Shown piece after piece: positions 47,835-59,959 of a DNA stretch of 64,000 bases (positions are counted from its first letter, which is position 1; the number at the start of each line of letters is the position of its first letter). A program made the translations under genes and the position numbers. Under the pieces are notes generated by a model. That model was not told the DNA's origin, did not search any database, and saw only the letters and a program-made list of their open reading frames with translations. The DNA comes from Coprinus comatus (taxonomy: Eukaryota > Basidiomycota > Agaricomycetes > Agaricales > Agaricaceae), in the NCBI GenBank assembly GCA_034638255.1, contig JAWPGT010000010.1, positions 620,001 to 684,000 on the forward strand, in the 5' to 3' direction.

Positions 47835-50118
47835 ATGGATCCAAATTCTGCTGTCTATGCTACCGACGAGGTACGTCTTCCTCATCGTCCCCAACGTCGC
47901 TGACCCCCTCGCTAGTATGGTCGTCCCTTCATCATCGTCAGAGAACAGGGCAGAAAGACGAGGGTGCACGGCATAGAAGCCATCAAGGTACGGCACAACA
48001 TATCTTCTCTTCAGGCATACTCTGATATCCCCCGTAGTCCCATATTCTGGCAGCACGTACAGTCGCAAATATCATTCGCACGTCTCTCGGCCCCAGAGGT
48101 TCGCAAATCATAATCTATTCATTTGTTTCCACAACCTCATCAAATAAACACCTCCAGGTCTAGACAAAATTCTCATCTCTCCAGACGGAGAAATCACCGT
48201 CACAAACGATGGTGCTACTATCCTCAGTCAGATGGAAGTCGAACACCAGATCGCAAAGCTTCTTGTCCAGCTCTCAAAGTCACAGGACGACGAAATCGGC
48301 GATGGAACAACTGGTGTTGTTGGTACGCTCCACCTAGCGAAAATACTCGAATTTTCTCTCATTCATCATCTCCGCTAGTCCTTGCCGGTGCACTGCTAGA
48401 ACAGAGCGAGGCTCTTCTCGATCGTGGAATACATCCTATCCGTATCGCAGATGGTTTTGATCGTGCTTGTAGAGTTGCAGTCGAACAACTTGACCATATC
48501 AATGATCGTGTCGAATTTTCCGTAGACAACACAAGCAATCTCCTCAAGACAGCAATGACCAGTCTCGGCAGCAAGATGTATGCCCTCCATCCTTATTTAC
48601 ATCCGTCGCTAATCGCGTCCATAGTGTTTCCAAAGAACATCAACAATTTGCTCAAATCGCCGTAGATGCAGTATTGACCGTAGCTGACCTGAAGAGAAAA
48701 GATGTTCCCTTCGATCTAATCAAGGTCGAAGGCAAAGTTGGTGGCTCCCTAGCCGATACAAAGCTCATCAAGGGTGTCCTTATTGACAAAGACTTCTCAC
48801 ATCCCCAAATGCCCTCATCCGTAAAAGACGCAAAGCTCGCCATTCTCACATGTCCCTTTGAACCCCCTCGTCCCAAGACCAAGCACAAGCTTGATATCAC
48901 AAGCGTAGAAGAGTTCAAGAAACTTAGGGAGTACGAAAAGGAAAAGTTCAATGACATGGTCAAGAGAGTAAAGGATACCGGTGCAAACTTGGTTATCTGT
49001 CAATGGGGCTTCGATGATGAAGCAAATCATCTGTTATTACAGAACGAACTTCCTGCGGTTAGATGGGTCGGAGGCCCTGAGATCGAGGCGCGTTTCCTTG
49101 ACTCCTAACTTCTAATTCAGTACTAAATGTATAACAGTTGATCGCCATTGCAACACAAGGACGTATTGTGCCTCGCTTCGAAGATCTCACACCTGAGAAA
49201 CTCGGTAAAGCTGGTATCGTCCGTGAAGTAAGCTTCGGTACAACAAAAGATAAAATGCTCGTAATCGAGGAATGCGCAAATAGTAAAGCCGTAACTGTCT
49301 TTGTTAGAGGAAGCAACAAAATGGTGGGAATATTAACCGCCTTGCAGGTACATGCACTGACAAATAGACTTTGTAGATTGTGGATGAGGCTAAACGTGCA
49401 CTACACGATGCTATTTGTGTAGTACGAAATCTCATTGTGGATAACCGAGTTGTATATGGTGGAGGTGCTGCTGAAATCAGCTGTGCCATCGCTGTTGGAA
49501 AAGCTGCCGACGAGGTATGTTATACATTTGAATATACGCTGCATGCACAAGCGATATACTGTATACTAATTTTTATTTATTTTTAATGAATAGATCCCAA
49601 CTATTGAGCAATACGCCATGCGTGCTTTCGCATCTGCACTAGAAGCTGTTCCTCTGGCACTTGCCGAAAATAGTGGACTTTCACCTATTCAGACTTTGGC
49701 AGAAGTCCGGAGTCGACAGATTAATGAAAAGAATTCTCGGTTGGGTATTGATTGTCTTAATAAAGGGAATAATGGTGAGTATATAAATCTTATACAAATC
49801 ACCCCGTACAATAATCTGACATGTTTGACTTCTACTAAGATATGAAAGAACAATTTGTTTATGATCCTCTGATCTCAAAACGCCAGCAGTATTTGCTTGC
49901 TACTCAGGTTAGTTTCTTATCCTTATCTCTTTTCATCTTTCCCTATTACTTGTTTCTGACTCCAACTCCCTTGTTCTATAGTTGGTTCGCGCGGTTCTCA
50001 AAATTGGTAAGCCATTGAATAATAATTCTTCTTTTTCGACTTTGTTTGGAGATATAGAAGCTTATTCTCATTCTTCTGATCAGATGATGTTATTGTTGCC
50101 GGGGAAGCAGAAGAGTGA
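47835..50118 (+). CDS. CCT5: T-complex protein 1 epsilon subunit (CCT5)
   Basis: At least nine exons give about 550 residues. Starts [17 protein letters not shown]. Group II chaperonin signatures appear in order: [47 protein letters not shown] (nucleotide-binding GDGTT), the apical region ([47 protein letters not shown]), [20 protein letters not shown], and the late ATP motif [12 protein letters not shown]. Near the C-terminus is [15 protein letters not shown], ending [11 protein letters not shown]. The wording matches the epsilon subunit rather than its seven sisters. It folds actin, tubulin and WD40 proteins in the cytosol as part of the hetero-oligomeric TRiC ring. All exon joins checked are in frame, including a small intron after SNKM. 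Confidence 0.94.
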
Positions 50119-50455
50119 AGATTCCAAGTATAGAGACGGCTTTCCGGCCTGTAATACATACGCATTCGTTTTTCAAAGCATACATTCGATACTTAATGCA
50201 TCACCCTGACAATTGGAGAATGGTTCGAAGCTCAGAAATATTCCAATGGGAACAAGACTTATTGAAAGCAACTTGAATATAACTATGAAATGAGAGACAA
50301 GTAAATAGACAATCGAAGTACTCAAACAATACAAGATCGATATAGCGGGTTTTACACAATTTTTTCGCTTCGTATAAGAACGTACACAAAATAACGCTCT
50401 CTTTTGGATTTATTTCTGTTTGGAAAACAAAAGTTGAGTTAAATCACATTCTTTC

Positions 50456-51239
50456 TCATGAAAAAATACGAATATTTACATCTTCCTGGTTTTGTACTTC
50501 TTCTTTCCCTTTAGCATCTGACAGAGGACCACGAACTTTGTCATGCGAATAGTATTCCTTGTCGTGGGTTGTTCCTTCTGTATCTATGTACCGATCATGT
50601 ACATATTTCAAAGTTTCAGCTTGTAAATCTTCAGCTGACTTTGCAGCGGAATGGTCTGCCTGATAACACAGCATAGTAATAGACAGATAAAGTCAAGAAG
50701 TCAGCATCTAACATAGAATCGCTGAGTTGGAATATAGTACGACTATACCTTAACGAAGGCTTCAGAGGTAGTTGCTAGAGATTCGTTCCAACCAGGTGCG
50801 TTTTCAACGAATGGAGTAGATGTTTTGCCTTGAGTCTTGGATAGGTTACGTTGTTTCTCGCGTTCTAAAACCTATATTGATAGTTGTTGAGCAATTGAGC
50901 CCTCGGAAGAGAGGAATAAATGAAGTTAACCTCTGGATCATTATCGTGCATGGTACTAGAAAAGCAATCATTCATGTTAGCGGTTCTCGTTCGGTAGATT
51001 TAATTTGAAAGAGAATGAGAACGTCATATACACCTTCATCGGAACTCATTTCTCGATCGTGGATGTGAGTTCACAGCCAAGACCGTTCAAGGAGAAAACG
51101 GCAACGCTTCTCATTTATTGGTATATAGCAAATGAGATATATCTCACCTAGTAGATTGATAACGACCGGTTAAAGCCTTGCCCATAACTCTTTGACCTCC
51201 CTTGATTACAGAACGTGCTCCTATAGTTACAGTGTACAT
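50456..51239 (-). CDS. Small probable mitochondrial protein
   Basis: Reading down from ATG 51239, exon 1 (MYTVTIGARSVIKGGQRVMG, KALTGRYQST) is basic, lacks acidic residues and looks like a mitochondrial presequence. A very short exon near 51035 encodes SSDE, and the next (about 50950-50926) MHDNDPE. These lead to VLEREKQRNLSKTQGKTSTP, FVENAPGWNESLATTSEAFV and, after one more intron, ADHSAAKSAEDLQAETLKYV and DRYIDTEGTTHDKEYYSHDK, to the stop at 50456. About 145-150 residues, highly hydrophilic after the leader. The phases around the two short exons do not close perfectly (one base appears to be missing near 50950), so the middle of the model is uncertain. I recognise the pattern as a fungal conserved hypothetical but cannot give a function. 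Confidence 0.6.
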
Positions 51240-51743
51240 GATGATAGATTTGAGGTGAGAGTGTGTGTGAGAAAGAGTTATGGGCACATGAGGCAAGAAT
51301 TCTGAGACTCTTATTTATGATTATTTTTGGATTGTCTCCCCCTCTCCGTCAGCGCTCCTCTCCATTATTTCCCTTTTTTGCTCCCCCCCTCCTCCAAAAG
51401 AACCACATTGTGTTTTGCCTAGATCTATAATTCCCGTGTCTAGAAGAGGAGTTTGTGAGGAGTTATATGATGTCATTGGCTTGATCATTACTGACTTCAC
51501 ATTCCTTCTTTTGGAAAAAGATAAGATTTGGTTACGTAATTGTTGTTGTTGTTGAGCGGTGATGCTGTGGCAGTGTTTGACCATGGCCATTAACTCATTG
51601 GTTATGTTGGAGGCTTGCGATAATTTTCTCAAGCGTCTGGTGCTGTATGTTGTGTGGTATCTAGTTTGATCTTTGATCAATGCATAAGTTGCGTAATGGA
51701 TATTTGAGATTTCGAGGTAAGTAGCACTAATTATTTTCACCAC

Positions 51744-52341
51744 GCTGAGATCAGGATGTGTTATGTTTTAGCGGTGGTGTATCTTCAAGTTGAAGCGTAA
51801 CAGTGACTCGATATGGACTTTGAGATACTTGTAAACATGTAGTCAAAATTGTTTTCTCACGACAAGGGTTGAATTTTCGCTCAGCGAGAGTTGACACTGA
51901 CGTCGTCACGTATAGTTACACTTTAACCACAACTCCAGGTAAGCTAAACAGACGACGATTTTTATTAGAAGCTGAATGGGGAAAATTGCAGTGCACTGTG
52001 CCACACTACAAAAGAAGTATTTCTTGATACCAACTCTCAAGGTCTCACACGTGAGAGATAAATCATGATGCATATTGGATATCAATCAAACCAGAACCCA
52101 TAGACTCTGAAGGATCTGTTTGTGATGTGTAAGATGAACATCAACCGCTGCAGAAGGTATAGGATGAAGTTTATATTAGTACAGCGGCAATGATTGTTCT
52201 TTTGTTTTCAAGGCTCCGGTAGCCCGCTCACATAGCCACTCTTCTCGTTCTTCGTTCCTTCATTTACACCTCGTCATTCTTTATCTTTCAACCTTGTTTT
52301 CTTCGTTTTCTATTCCTTACCTTTTCGAGCTCCACTACACT
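51744..52341. other. Intergenic, upstream of seven-helix gene A
   Basis: No gene is supported. A pyrimidine-rich leader (about 52225-52335) precedes ATG 52342, as seen in many fungal promoters. Confidence 0.4.
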
Positions 52342-53893
52342 ATGGCTTGGGATTCCGGCGATATAGAAGCCATCAACACATACTCACCCTTCTATGTGGT
52401 GGTTCTTTTCAACACAATGACTGTTCTATCATTCTTGTTCATAATAGCGTTAATTGCAACTGCATACTTCTCGAAGTATGTCCAACGTTCAAGGTTGTGG
52501 TACGGTCTTTTCATCCAGTGGATAATCTATTGCATCTCGTATATGCTATTATTCGGGTTTCAAAAAGAGAAGCAACCGCCTTTGGGACTTTGTTTATTAC
52601 AAGCAAGTCTGATATATGCTTGTCCACCTGCGTGAGTTTGACATTATCGATGTATGTAACTTCTTGGTAACTGACAGATCATGTAGATGTGCCGTGGCTT
52701 CTGCGTGTTTCATGGTTGATGTAAGTACTAGTCGTGATTTCCAACTACTTTCGACAAAATAACACTTGGCCTATCTAATAGTTCTACATGACCCTTGGAC
52801 CCTTGCATAGCAATCCTACTAGGAAAACTAAGGGACTACAGTTGGTAGTATGTGTAGATTTTTTCACATACTCGTGGTATATGGCTGATACGAAGAATTG
52901 TAATCAAAATGTAGTTGATCCTGTTGCCTTGGTTAACACTATTAGCCACTTCAATGCAAGTTATATTGGTGAGTTGTGGTTCCCAGGGGAAGAGTTGAAA
53001 TAACATAAAGAAGTACTAATGGAGATTTTACCTCAGTTCGCGACTGTAGGAAGAAATGTGGACATTGTCCAACGATCACAAAGTGCATTCTTTTGCAATA
53101 TAACAGATCAAGAACCGTATGTCCTGAATCAATTCTGTCAATAATGACTGACTAATATATGTGTATGTAGAACTATAGTCAGTGTGTCGTTGGTCCTTGT
53201 TGCAGCTATAGTTTTGCTAGTTTTTGAAAGTAAGTCAATAGAAATTTCAAGTTTGATTTTCCAACACTTATTTATCTGGGTTCAGTCAAAAGTGGTATTA
53301 TCATGTATAGGAGCCGCCAAGAATTCATGAAAATCAACTACAAAACATCAATGAAATTTCTTTCTGTTTACATTCGTTCTACCATCCTCACCATCGGGGT
53401 TTTCATTGCCACCGCGTCAGTGATGCTTTTTTATTATGTTTTCAGCAAGATCTAATTTCCGATTACGTGGGCTCTCCAGACTTTGTATTTATTCATTGTT
53501 AGGTCCTATTGAGGAAGAGTCCATGTGGTCTGTATCTCTACCCTTCAGTACGTCATCTCTTTTCTTTTGATCAACGAAGTGATCTAAATGTATTTCAATT
53601 ATTAGTGCCTGTTTTTGTAGGTATAGTCCTTGGAAGCCAGGAGGTAATTAGTTTTTATTTTCAGTATTATTATCTGAACATCTGTTGATCGGTACTGGTG
53701 TGGGTTTCTCTAGGATCTTTTACGGGTTTGGGTGTTCTGGAAGAAACGAAAATCAGATTCGTCAACAGATGAGACGTTGTCGGAGTTTTCTAGTCGTTTT
53801 TCGTTAACTCTGGTTACCGAGCCGACAAATCAACTTTCGAAGAAACCAAGTCAGGAGATTTTGGAATTGCGGGAACTTCATGATTTGGCTTAG
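52342..53893 (+). CDS. Seven-helix receptor-like membrane protein, gene A
   Basis: At least nine short exons join in frame. Starts MAWDSGDIEAINTYSPFYVV. Hydrophobic segments appear in the order expected for seven helices: VVVLFNTMTVLSFLFIIALI; LWYGLFIQWIIYCISYMLLF; GLCLLQASLIYACPPACAVA; LQLLILLPWLTLLATSMQVI; TIVSVSLVLVAAIVLLVFE; YIRSTILTIGVFIATA; and FMPVFVGIVLGSQ. A large extracellular-type loop has QRSQSAFFCNITDQEP. The cytosolic tail is Ser/Thr/Glu-rich and ends RELHDLA. Topology and exon pattern fit a G-protein-coupled-receptor-like family found in multiple copies in agaricomycetes. It lacks the hallmarks of STE3 pheromone receptors that I would expect. Ligand unknown. Three relatives lie within 5 kb. 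Confidence 0.7.
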
Positions 53894-54577
53894 AATATCA
53901 ACACATCAAATTTATTTCTGATTCGGTCTGTCGGATGAATGCTTTTGCGTATGAGTCCTACTACTTAGCTATTATTAAGGTACTGGTTGTAGACTAGCCG
54001 AAATTTTAGAGTTTCTAGCTCTTTTTTAAGTCGGATCGTCGATTGTACTTGTACCTTTACAACTGAAGTGCAAGGAAGGAGACTGGGGTCTCGGGAAGAT
54101 TTGAAAATGGGTGTACATGGTTGTGACTTGGTATTTACCTGTATTATTGTGCATAATTGCTCCCCCTTTCAACAGGTGAATTTTGCTCAATGCAGTGTGA
54201 GGGTGGGTTGAAACATAAGATCAGACAGAGCATGTTGGTTCACAAAAGGAGTGTAAGGTAGCAAATGAGAGTATTTTACGATACAAAATGTGATACACAT
54301 ACAAACTCAGGACGAACGAAAATAAAGAAAAGCAAAAGAAAGAGAATTGAAGAAGGTTGAAAGAAAGAACAGGTAACAAGGATGATCGGATACTCGAAAG
54401 AAAGTAGAAGTAGAACTGAAGCTCAACCATACTTATGTGCGACTTCAGCCTCCACCTAACCAGTTACTTCACCCCACACTGGAAAATCAGATCCTATTTA
54501 GTATTTACTCTAACCACCAGCGACGTAGTAGTAATTAGCTGTTATGGGTAAGAGGTATATATAGAATTTGAATCTGA
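53894..54577. other. Intergenic between seven-helix genes A and C
   Basis: Convergent 3' flanks. The open frame at 54221-54430 on the minus strand is a purine/pyrimidine-biased low-complexity frame and is not accepted as a gene. Confidence 0.4.
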
Positions 54578-55126
54578 TTAATTGGACAAGACATGGCATT
54601 CCTTTGCTTCACGGTCAGATGCTTTCAAGTGTTTGCGACATGCCCACTGGAAGCAACCACGAATATCAGGCTTAGAAATAGGCAGTAATTTATAAGCTTA
54701 GATCGTTAATAAAAATGAAATAAAATGAATGAGCTTTAGTATTACCAGTGACGCAAAGACCAAAATGACCAAAAGTGGTGCTACTAGCTTCTAGGAAGCA
54801 GAAAAATTGAAGAGTTGAAAAACTCGAGCAAAGTCCAAGTTTTCACAAGGTTTACCAACGAGGCGTTAAAGAGTAACTTTGTGTTTCCTGTTTGCCAACG
54901 GCGTAGATTTCCAATTGATTCTGTAAGGCGTTACCTTAGAGGCAGTGAATATAAGAGTAATAATTGTGCGACGCATATTCCGAAAAGAAGGGTCTGGATC
55001 GGCGCTCGCTTGGCTACCAATGGTAAAGAGAAACACTGCGGTGAATAACATGGCTAGGATAATAAGGACATACCATACAACGCTTCGTCTGCGTTGAAGA
55101 GCAAGATATTTCAAAAGTATCAACAC
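54578..55126 (-). pseudogene. Seven-helix receptor-like gene C, probable fragment (C-terminal part)
   Basis: Minus-strand exons give LILLKYLALQRRRSVVWYVL, a helix LIILAMLFTAVFLFTIG, NMRRTIITLIFTASK, LLFNASL, a helix KLVAPLLVILVFASL and a tail PDIRGCFQWACRKHLKASDR ending KECHVLSN at 54578. The last helix plus a Cys/Trp/Lys-rich start of tail match the end of genes A (GIVLGSQEDLLRVWVFWKK) and B (LILLLFGTQQEFFRAWMCC). Good introns separate the exons, but I found no convincing exons for the first helices in the 400 nt upstream. I infer a truncated or highly diverged copy of the local receptor-like family. It may still be expressed. Confidence 0.45.
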
Positions 55127-55550
55127 TAGAAGGTTCTACATATTCTAGAAAGGCAAGTAGTATATCACAGAAAATGTAGACTACAAGCTCGACAGATATG
55201 GTGTTTTGATCATATTAGTAGAAAGGACTGTTACGGCAAAAACGGACATCTGGTCAATGATAATGAAACCTTAAGTGTTAAGTCGAGAAAAGAAGCATAG
55301 ACTGTACAGTGCCTCTAAGTTGTGAGGCCGTAGCGGTAGAAACAGTCGGGAGTACTCCGCACTTTGAACCCGGATACTTCCTTCTACCATGTAATAAGTA
55401 GATAAATAGGATTAAATATTCAAAGCAAAGTTTGATTCCATCAAGGGAATTGGTGTTCCCTGCTACATGGTACTTATTCTGATCCAGTCAGATATAGTTC
55501 ATCATTGATGAATTTCAGCGCTCAGCACCTGTCTGCCACTAGAATTTATT

Positions 55551-56986
55551 TTACATTGATCGTATACCAAGTGTGTCATCATATTGTACTTTGGGTATTG
55601 CCACTGGTTCAGCTCCCTTCCTGTTGCAGCACATCCAAGCCCGGAAAAATTCCTGTAGATTCACGGTTAGAAATAGGGTCTCAACCGTTAATAGTAGTAA
55701 TGATGACGGACTTGCTGAGTACCGAAAAGGAGGAGTATCAAAAAGGACGCTGCAAAAGGAACATTGTAACCATCATCAAATACACATCAGCAGTGTCTAC
55801 TCACGAACAAGATACTCGAAAACGGTCGCTATGTTTGACCTGGTCGGACTTGATACACCGGTATGGATTCCAAGACTAGTATCTCTAAGATGTTAAAGCT
55901 TTTCTCAAAATTGACCTTATTGGGTTACTTACGCAACTCCAATACAAGCACCCACCGTCATTAAAGAGGTTCGCATAAAAACGGAGAAAATCTTTCTGCG
56001 TATCTGAAGGTCATATCCATTGATGGTCGGTCTATGTTTTTTCAAGACTAAGACTGTCTTGACTGCACAATCCCAATAAACATAAGTGTCTATGGAGAGG
56101 GAAGAAAAGACGCAAGACGTAGACATAGCTTACCGTAAACTATGAACCACACGCATACAGCTGGAATGGAGACTCCTACAGCTACGTAGGTGCTAAAGGT
56201 ATGAATGAGCATAAAGGCTTGCAGAGTGCAGGGTTAGAAATTCATACGGAGTGCTATTCAATGTATGACAATATATTCCACTGACATCTGGTCTCAGACC
56301 AGAAGGTTTGTGTTGCTTGGAACGACCTCGCTCGTCAACAACGATAACCTACAGTGACCATTAGCATTAAATTCAGGGTACCATCAGTATACTACGTACA
56401 AGTGATACTAGTATGGCGGCAATGATGAACATTATAATTGGGAGTGCAAGGAGCTACAATAGGCAAATATGAATATATATTTCTGGTCATTAAATAATGC
56501 TCACCAATCTTTCGCGTACCCGTGAAGGTTTATAACCTTCAAGGACACCTTTAAGAAGATAATAGAACTAAAAATGACCAACACTCGTTAAATATCGAGT
56601 GGAAGTTTCTAGTAGTACTTACGTCTACCACAAAGCACGCAAAGGCAGTAGCAGCTCTAGAAGAAAAAGTAGCACTAAGTGCCTGTCTGATGCAAGTAGG
56701 GATGATAGTAACCATACAATGTTGGTAGAGTATACATGAGTACCGCCTGAAAGGCGCACAATCCAACGGGCACAGCTCGTCCGTTCTGCTGTCCGATCAA
56801 GACAGTGAAACTTGCTGGATAGAGTGCAGCAGAAAGTAGCAGCGTATACCATGTACTCCTCCGCTGTACCTGACTGGAGAGTAGCGCCGTAGCAGTTACG
56901 AAAAGACAAAGGACAGGAATGACAACCGCTAGGACGTCAAAAGAAATTACGATTGAGCGATGTTCATTAGAGTCGCTGGAGGCCAT
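55551..56986 (-). CDS. Seven-helix receptor-like membrane protein, gene B
   Basis: Starts MASSDSNEHRSIVISFDVLA. About nine exons join in frame: helices 1-2 (AVVIPVLCLFVTATALL; RRSTWYTLLLSAALYPASFT), GLCAFQAVLMYTLPT, FACFVVD with FYYLLKGVLEGY, LLALPIIMFIIAAILVSL, FMLIHTFSTYVAVGVSIPAV, the cytosolic loop KKHRPTINGYDLQIRRKIFS with VFMRTSLMTVGACIGVA, and a last helix YLVPSFLILLLFGTQQ. The tail is EFFRAWMCCNRKGAEPVAIP with stop at 55551. Exon borders correspond to those of gene A, and the GLC-x2-Q motif in helix 3 is shared by genes A, B and D in the form LCxxQ. It lies divergent to gene D. A plasma-membrane receptor role is inferred from topology only. Confidence 0.68.
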
Positions 56987-57640
56987 GACAATATATACCA
57001 GTCCCGTCAAGGGAGCCGATGGGGGGGATGAAACCATGCCATGCGGTAGCCTTCGTAATTTAAGACATTTATGATGACCGGTAATTCAGGCTTCAACCTT
57101 CGTATGCAACACCAGTTCGTTTGAGAATTGAACAGGCATGAACCATCACCGACTGTCACGCTCCAAGTCGACTAAGTCTGAAAAGATCATCCTAATGTGT
57201 GGCTGTTCTGGGAATCATCTACCGGACATCAAACGTACTTAAATTCCTGTCAGCGGCGTCACGAGCTACCATGGTAACATCAGGTGATATCATTCTCGGA
57301 AACGAGCGAACTATAACTTCTAAGGATTGCTTGTGAATCCATTGCCCAGTCTTGTTGTTGTATGCAATCCACGCTAATGCTCTCACTATTCTACAGTCGT
57401 CCGTCCTTTGCTCCTCTCGAGATTTCGTGTAGTAGTTTCTAATCGTAGGCCATGATTTTATCAAATCAAATGGTACGTGATGATGTGATGATTTCAAGAT
57501 GTTTCTGATTTAATATTGCTGTTGGGGAATCCTTATACATAGAGTGATCCAACAGTAGCCACGGCTCTTCTTGCCCCCTAAAGCCCTCGTTGCTGTCCTT
57601 TCGTCTCACTTCCACTGTACTTTGGCTCTGAGAGCCGGAG

Positions 57641-58719
57641 ATGCCTTCAGAACGTGCTCAAATTATTTCTTTCGATGTTCTTATGTTTGTAGCTGTGCTT
57701 CTTTCTCTATTAGCGCTGGTCCCGCCTTTTTTTTCTCGTAGAATTGTGCGCAGGAAGACATGGCATACGGTAATACTATCCGCTCTCGTTTTTGCTATTA
57801 GTGGTGTTCTGCTGGTGGGACAGCAGGAGTCGGGGAAAATACCCAACAAGGATCTCTGTTTGGTGCAAGTTGCTCTCATACATGCAGCACCCTCCCTGTA
57901 GGTCGTCGCGAATTGTCAATGTATTGTTGTGAAGCTGATATTCTATACTAATTCATTTTTAAAGATCTGCTGTTGCCATGGCCTCGTATACCATAGATGT
58001 AGGTGTAGTGTCTGTCCCCCCTCCATCCTATAAGTTAACTTTGAATTCAGATATACATTTCGATCCGTCAGATGTTCACATCCGATGATTTGGATGGATC
58101 GGAGCCAAAGAGCACTATCTTCGTGAGTGTTGAGTCTTTAATGTAATGTAGAGTATTAACAAGTGAATTGACAGCTCATCCTGGTCCCTTGGCTTGTCTT
58201 CTTCTTAGTCTTTTTGGAAGCTATCATTGTGCGTCTTGTCTAAAACCCGAATAACTGCATAAACTAAGATAGTATGATAGCTCGTTGGACAACCTTGGCT
58301 TTCGAGTCAAGCCGTACGTGGGACAGGAGACTCTTTTGGCCTCTATTGCCGGACATCAAATAAAGCATCGTGCGTACCATATGTGGTAATATTCGCTATG
58401 TGCACTCACCATTCTCAGTGTTTTTGTCACTGCAACAACTGTCATACTGGGCCTTGGAGCTACTATCGTTTGCCAAGGTAAGTAGTTGCTAGTAACCATC
58501 GGGTTGTTGTTGCGATAATAATAATAATAATAATATCATTCTCATCAAATGGCAGTGGCTACCGGTATTCTACTCCATACAAATTGGATTAGCGTGAAGA
58601 AAATCAGCCTCAAAGCAACCGCACGCAAATACCTCCAAGCGTTTGTGCGGACTCTTGTTTTCACGGGTATAGCAATAATCGGCATAGTGTACATTTTCTC
58701 GCCACAAAGCCTTGGATAA
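57641..58719 (+). CDS. Seven-helix receptor-like gene D, lacks the last helix
   Basis: Starts MPSERAQIISFDVLMFVAVL. Exons correspond to those of genes A and B: FDVLMFVAVLLSLLALVPPF; RRKTWHTVILSALVFAISGV; DLCLVQVALIHAAPSL; SAVAMASYTID; LILVPWLVFFLVFLEAIIV; an extracellular-type loop with DSFGLYCRTSNKAS; VFVTATTVILGLGATIVCQ; and a cytosolic loop running into helix 6 FVRTLVFTGIAIIGIVYIFS. The frame then stops (QSLG, stop 58717-58719). In genes A and B an intron and an exon encoding helix 7 plus tail follow at this point. None is visible here. So this copy is truncated to six helices, either a pseudogene, a natural variant, or an exon I missed. Confidence 0.6.
58515..58535. repeat. (ATA)n microsatellite in an intron of gene D
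   Basis: About seven ATA units inside the intron that precedes the last exon of seven-helix gene D. Confidence 0.9.
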
Positions 58720-59959
58720 TGATGGCTAATGATCCCCGTTCATCAGTTTAGGATTGGTTGCTATTAGCACAACCGAAGAACAGCTGTTCGGTTTCAGTAT
58801 CTTGCTGCCATTTTGTGAGCACCTTCGTATCAGAGCCTCGTTTAGACATGGAGTCGCTTAATGTGTTTGAAACAGTGCCAATTAGTATTGCATTGATTTT
58901 TGGAACATACAGGGTGTGTAACTATTTAACGTGTCTCAAGTTCATCAAATCTAACGAGACCTGTAGGATATCCTCTCCTTCTATTCTAGTGCAGATTAGG
59001 TTCTTTTTTTTCATTTTTTCACCAATGTACGGTTGGCGGGGCGTTCACGGTAGGATTTGCATCGGACTCCCGGGTGTCAGTGGCTGTGGCTTGTAAAACC
59101 GAATTATTTCTTGGATAGAAAGCTCTGTAGTCTCATTTCCCCAGAGGAAAAAAGAGATATCTTCTGGTGTCTGGGGCACATAGACATTTAGTGATTTTCT
59201 GACTTTTAAGCTTCAAGTCGAGACTCGACTCGAAGTCTCGGAGAGAGAAATGATTGGCAGGCCGCTTCAGGACTCTAGGAGGGGTGAATCATGTACCATG
59301 GCTCGAGAGCTGGTCCCTGGTGTCTTGCAATGGTTTAGTAATGGCCCAATGGTACATAGTGGGAACATCGAAGCCTGTGTGTGTGTGTGAAAGTTGATTG
59401 GGCTATTTCCGTCCACTATGAGCCTATTGGCTCTTAAAAGACCTGCCCGGAAGACGGCTACAGGGTAAGTATATAATCAAGTTTAGGTGTTCGGTATTCC
59501 TTGATTCTATTCCCCTGTGGGGATCTAGGTATGTGAGTGTTCTCGAGTAAACTGACAAAGTTCTAATGCAATGTATAAAGCCGTTATTGCTATGGTTCTT
59601 TTCCCACTTGTATAACTGGCCCTTACCTTTGGAGTAGCCTCCAATTGTCTTGAGGCTATCAGAAGGGTACTATTCCACGTCTCAGTCGGATGTGCGATTA
59701 CTACCCCGTAAGTAGTTTTCAAGAAATCTCACCATGACCACTATACTGAAGTGGATTAGATATCGGTTTACAACCTCTTTTATATCAATAAAACAGTTTG
59801 TAAATTGCTTTAAAAAATCAATTACACCAGGCCATACCTGCTCGATTGTTGTGTTTGTTGCATGTCAAGTAGTCTACAAATACAATTTTCTTGAGCTTTT
59901 ATAAAACAGCTGTTGTGTGGTGGACCCGTGTTATTAATCAGTGATGCACAGTATTTGTG
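58720..59959. other. Intergenic, no gene recognised; imperfect palindrome
   Basis: About 1.2 kb without a supported gene. Near 59211-59243 is an imperfect inverted repeat built on gactcgactcgaagtc-like sequence, and a short (GT)n tract lies at about 59377-59388. The open frame at 58758-59096 crosses T-rich low-complexity sequence and has no motif. Confidence 0.4.

Noticed and set aside
51321..51743. 140-codon minus-strand frame with a Gln run
   Set aside because: Open over its length, but no motif, no exon partner and low-complexity parts. It remains possible that it is a small gene; homology search would decide.
54221..54430. Phe/Leu-rich 69-codon frame near seven-helix gene C
   Set aside because: Low-complexity reverse strand of a purine-rich stretch.
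52342..56986. Idea that the seven-helix cluster is the mating-type B (pheromone receptor) locus
   Set aside because: The sequences lack the STE3-type wording I would expect, and I saw no CaaX-ending pheromone precursor nearby.
57219..57497. 92-codon minus-strand frame between seven-helix genes B and D
   Set aside because: Looks protein-like (IVRALAWIAYNNKTGQW) and could be a relic, but no intron-exon structure or family could be shown.
59211..59243. Imperfect palindrome around gactcgactcgaagtc
   Set aside because: Single occurrence, no target-site duplication or flanking mobile-element genes; not evidence of a transposon.
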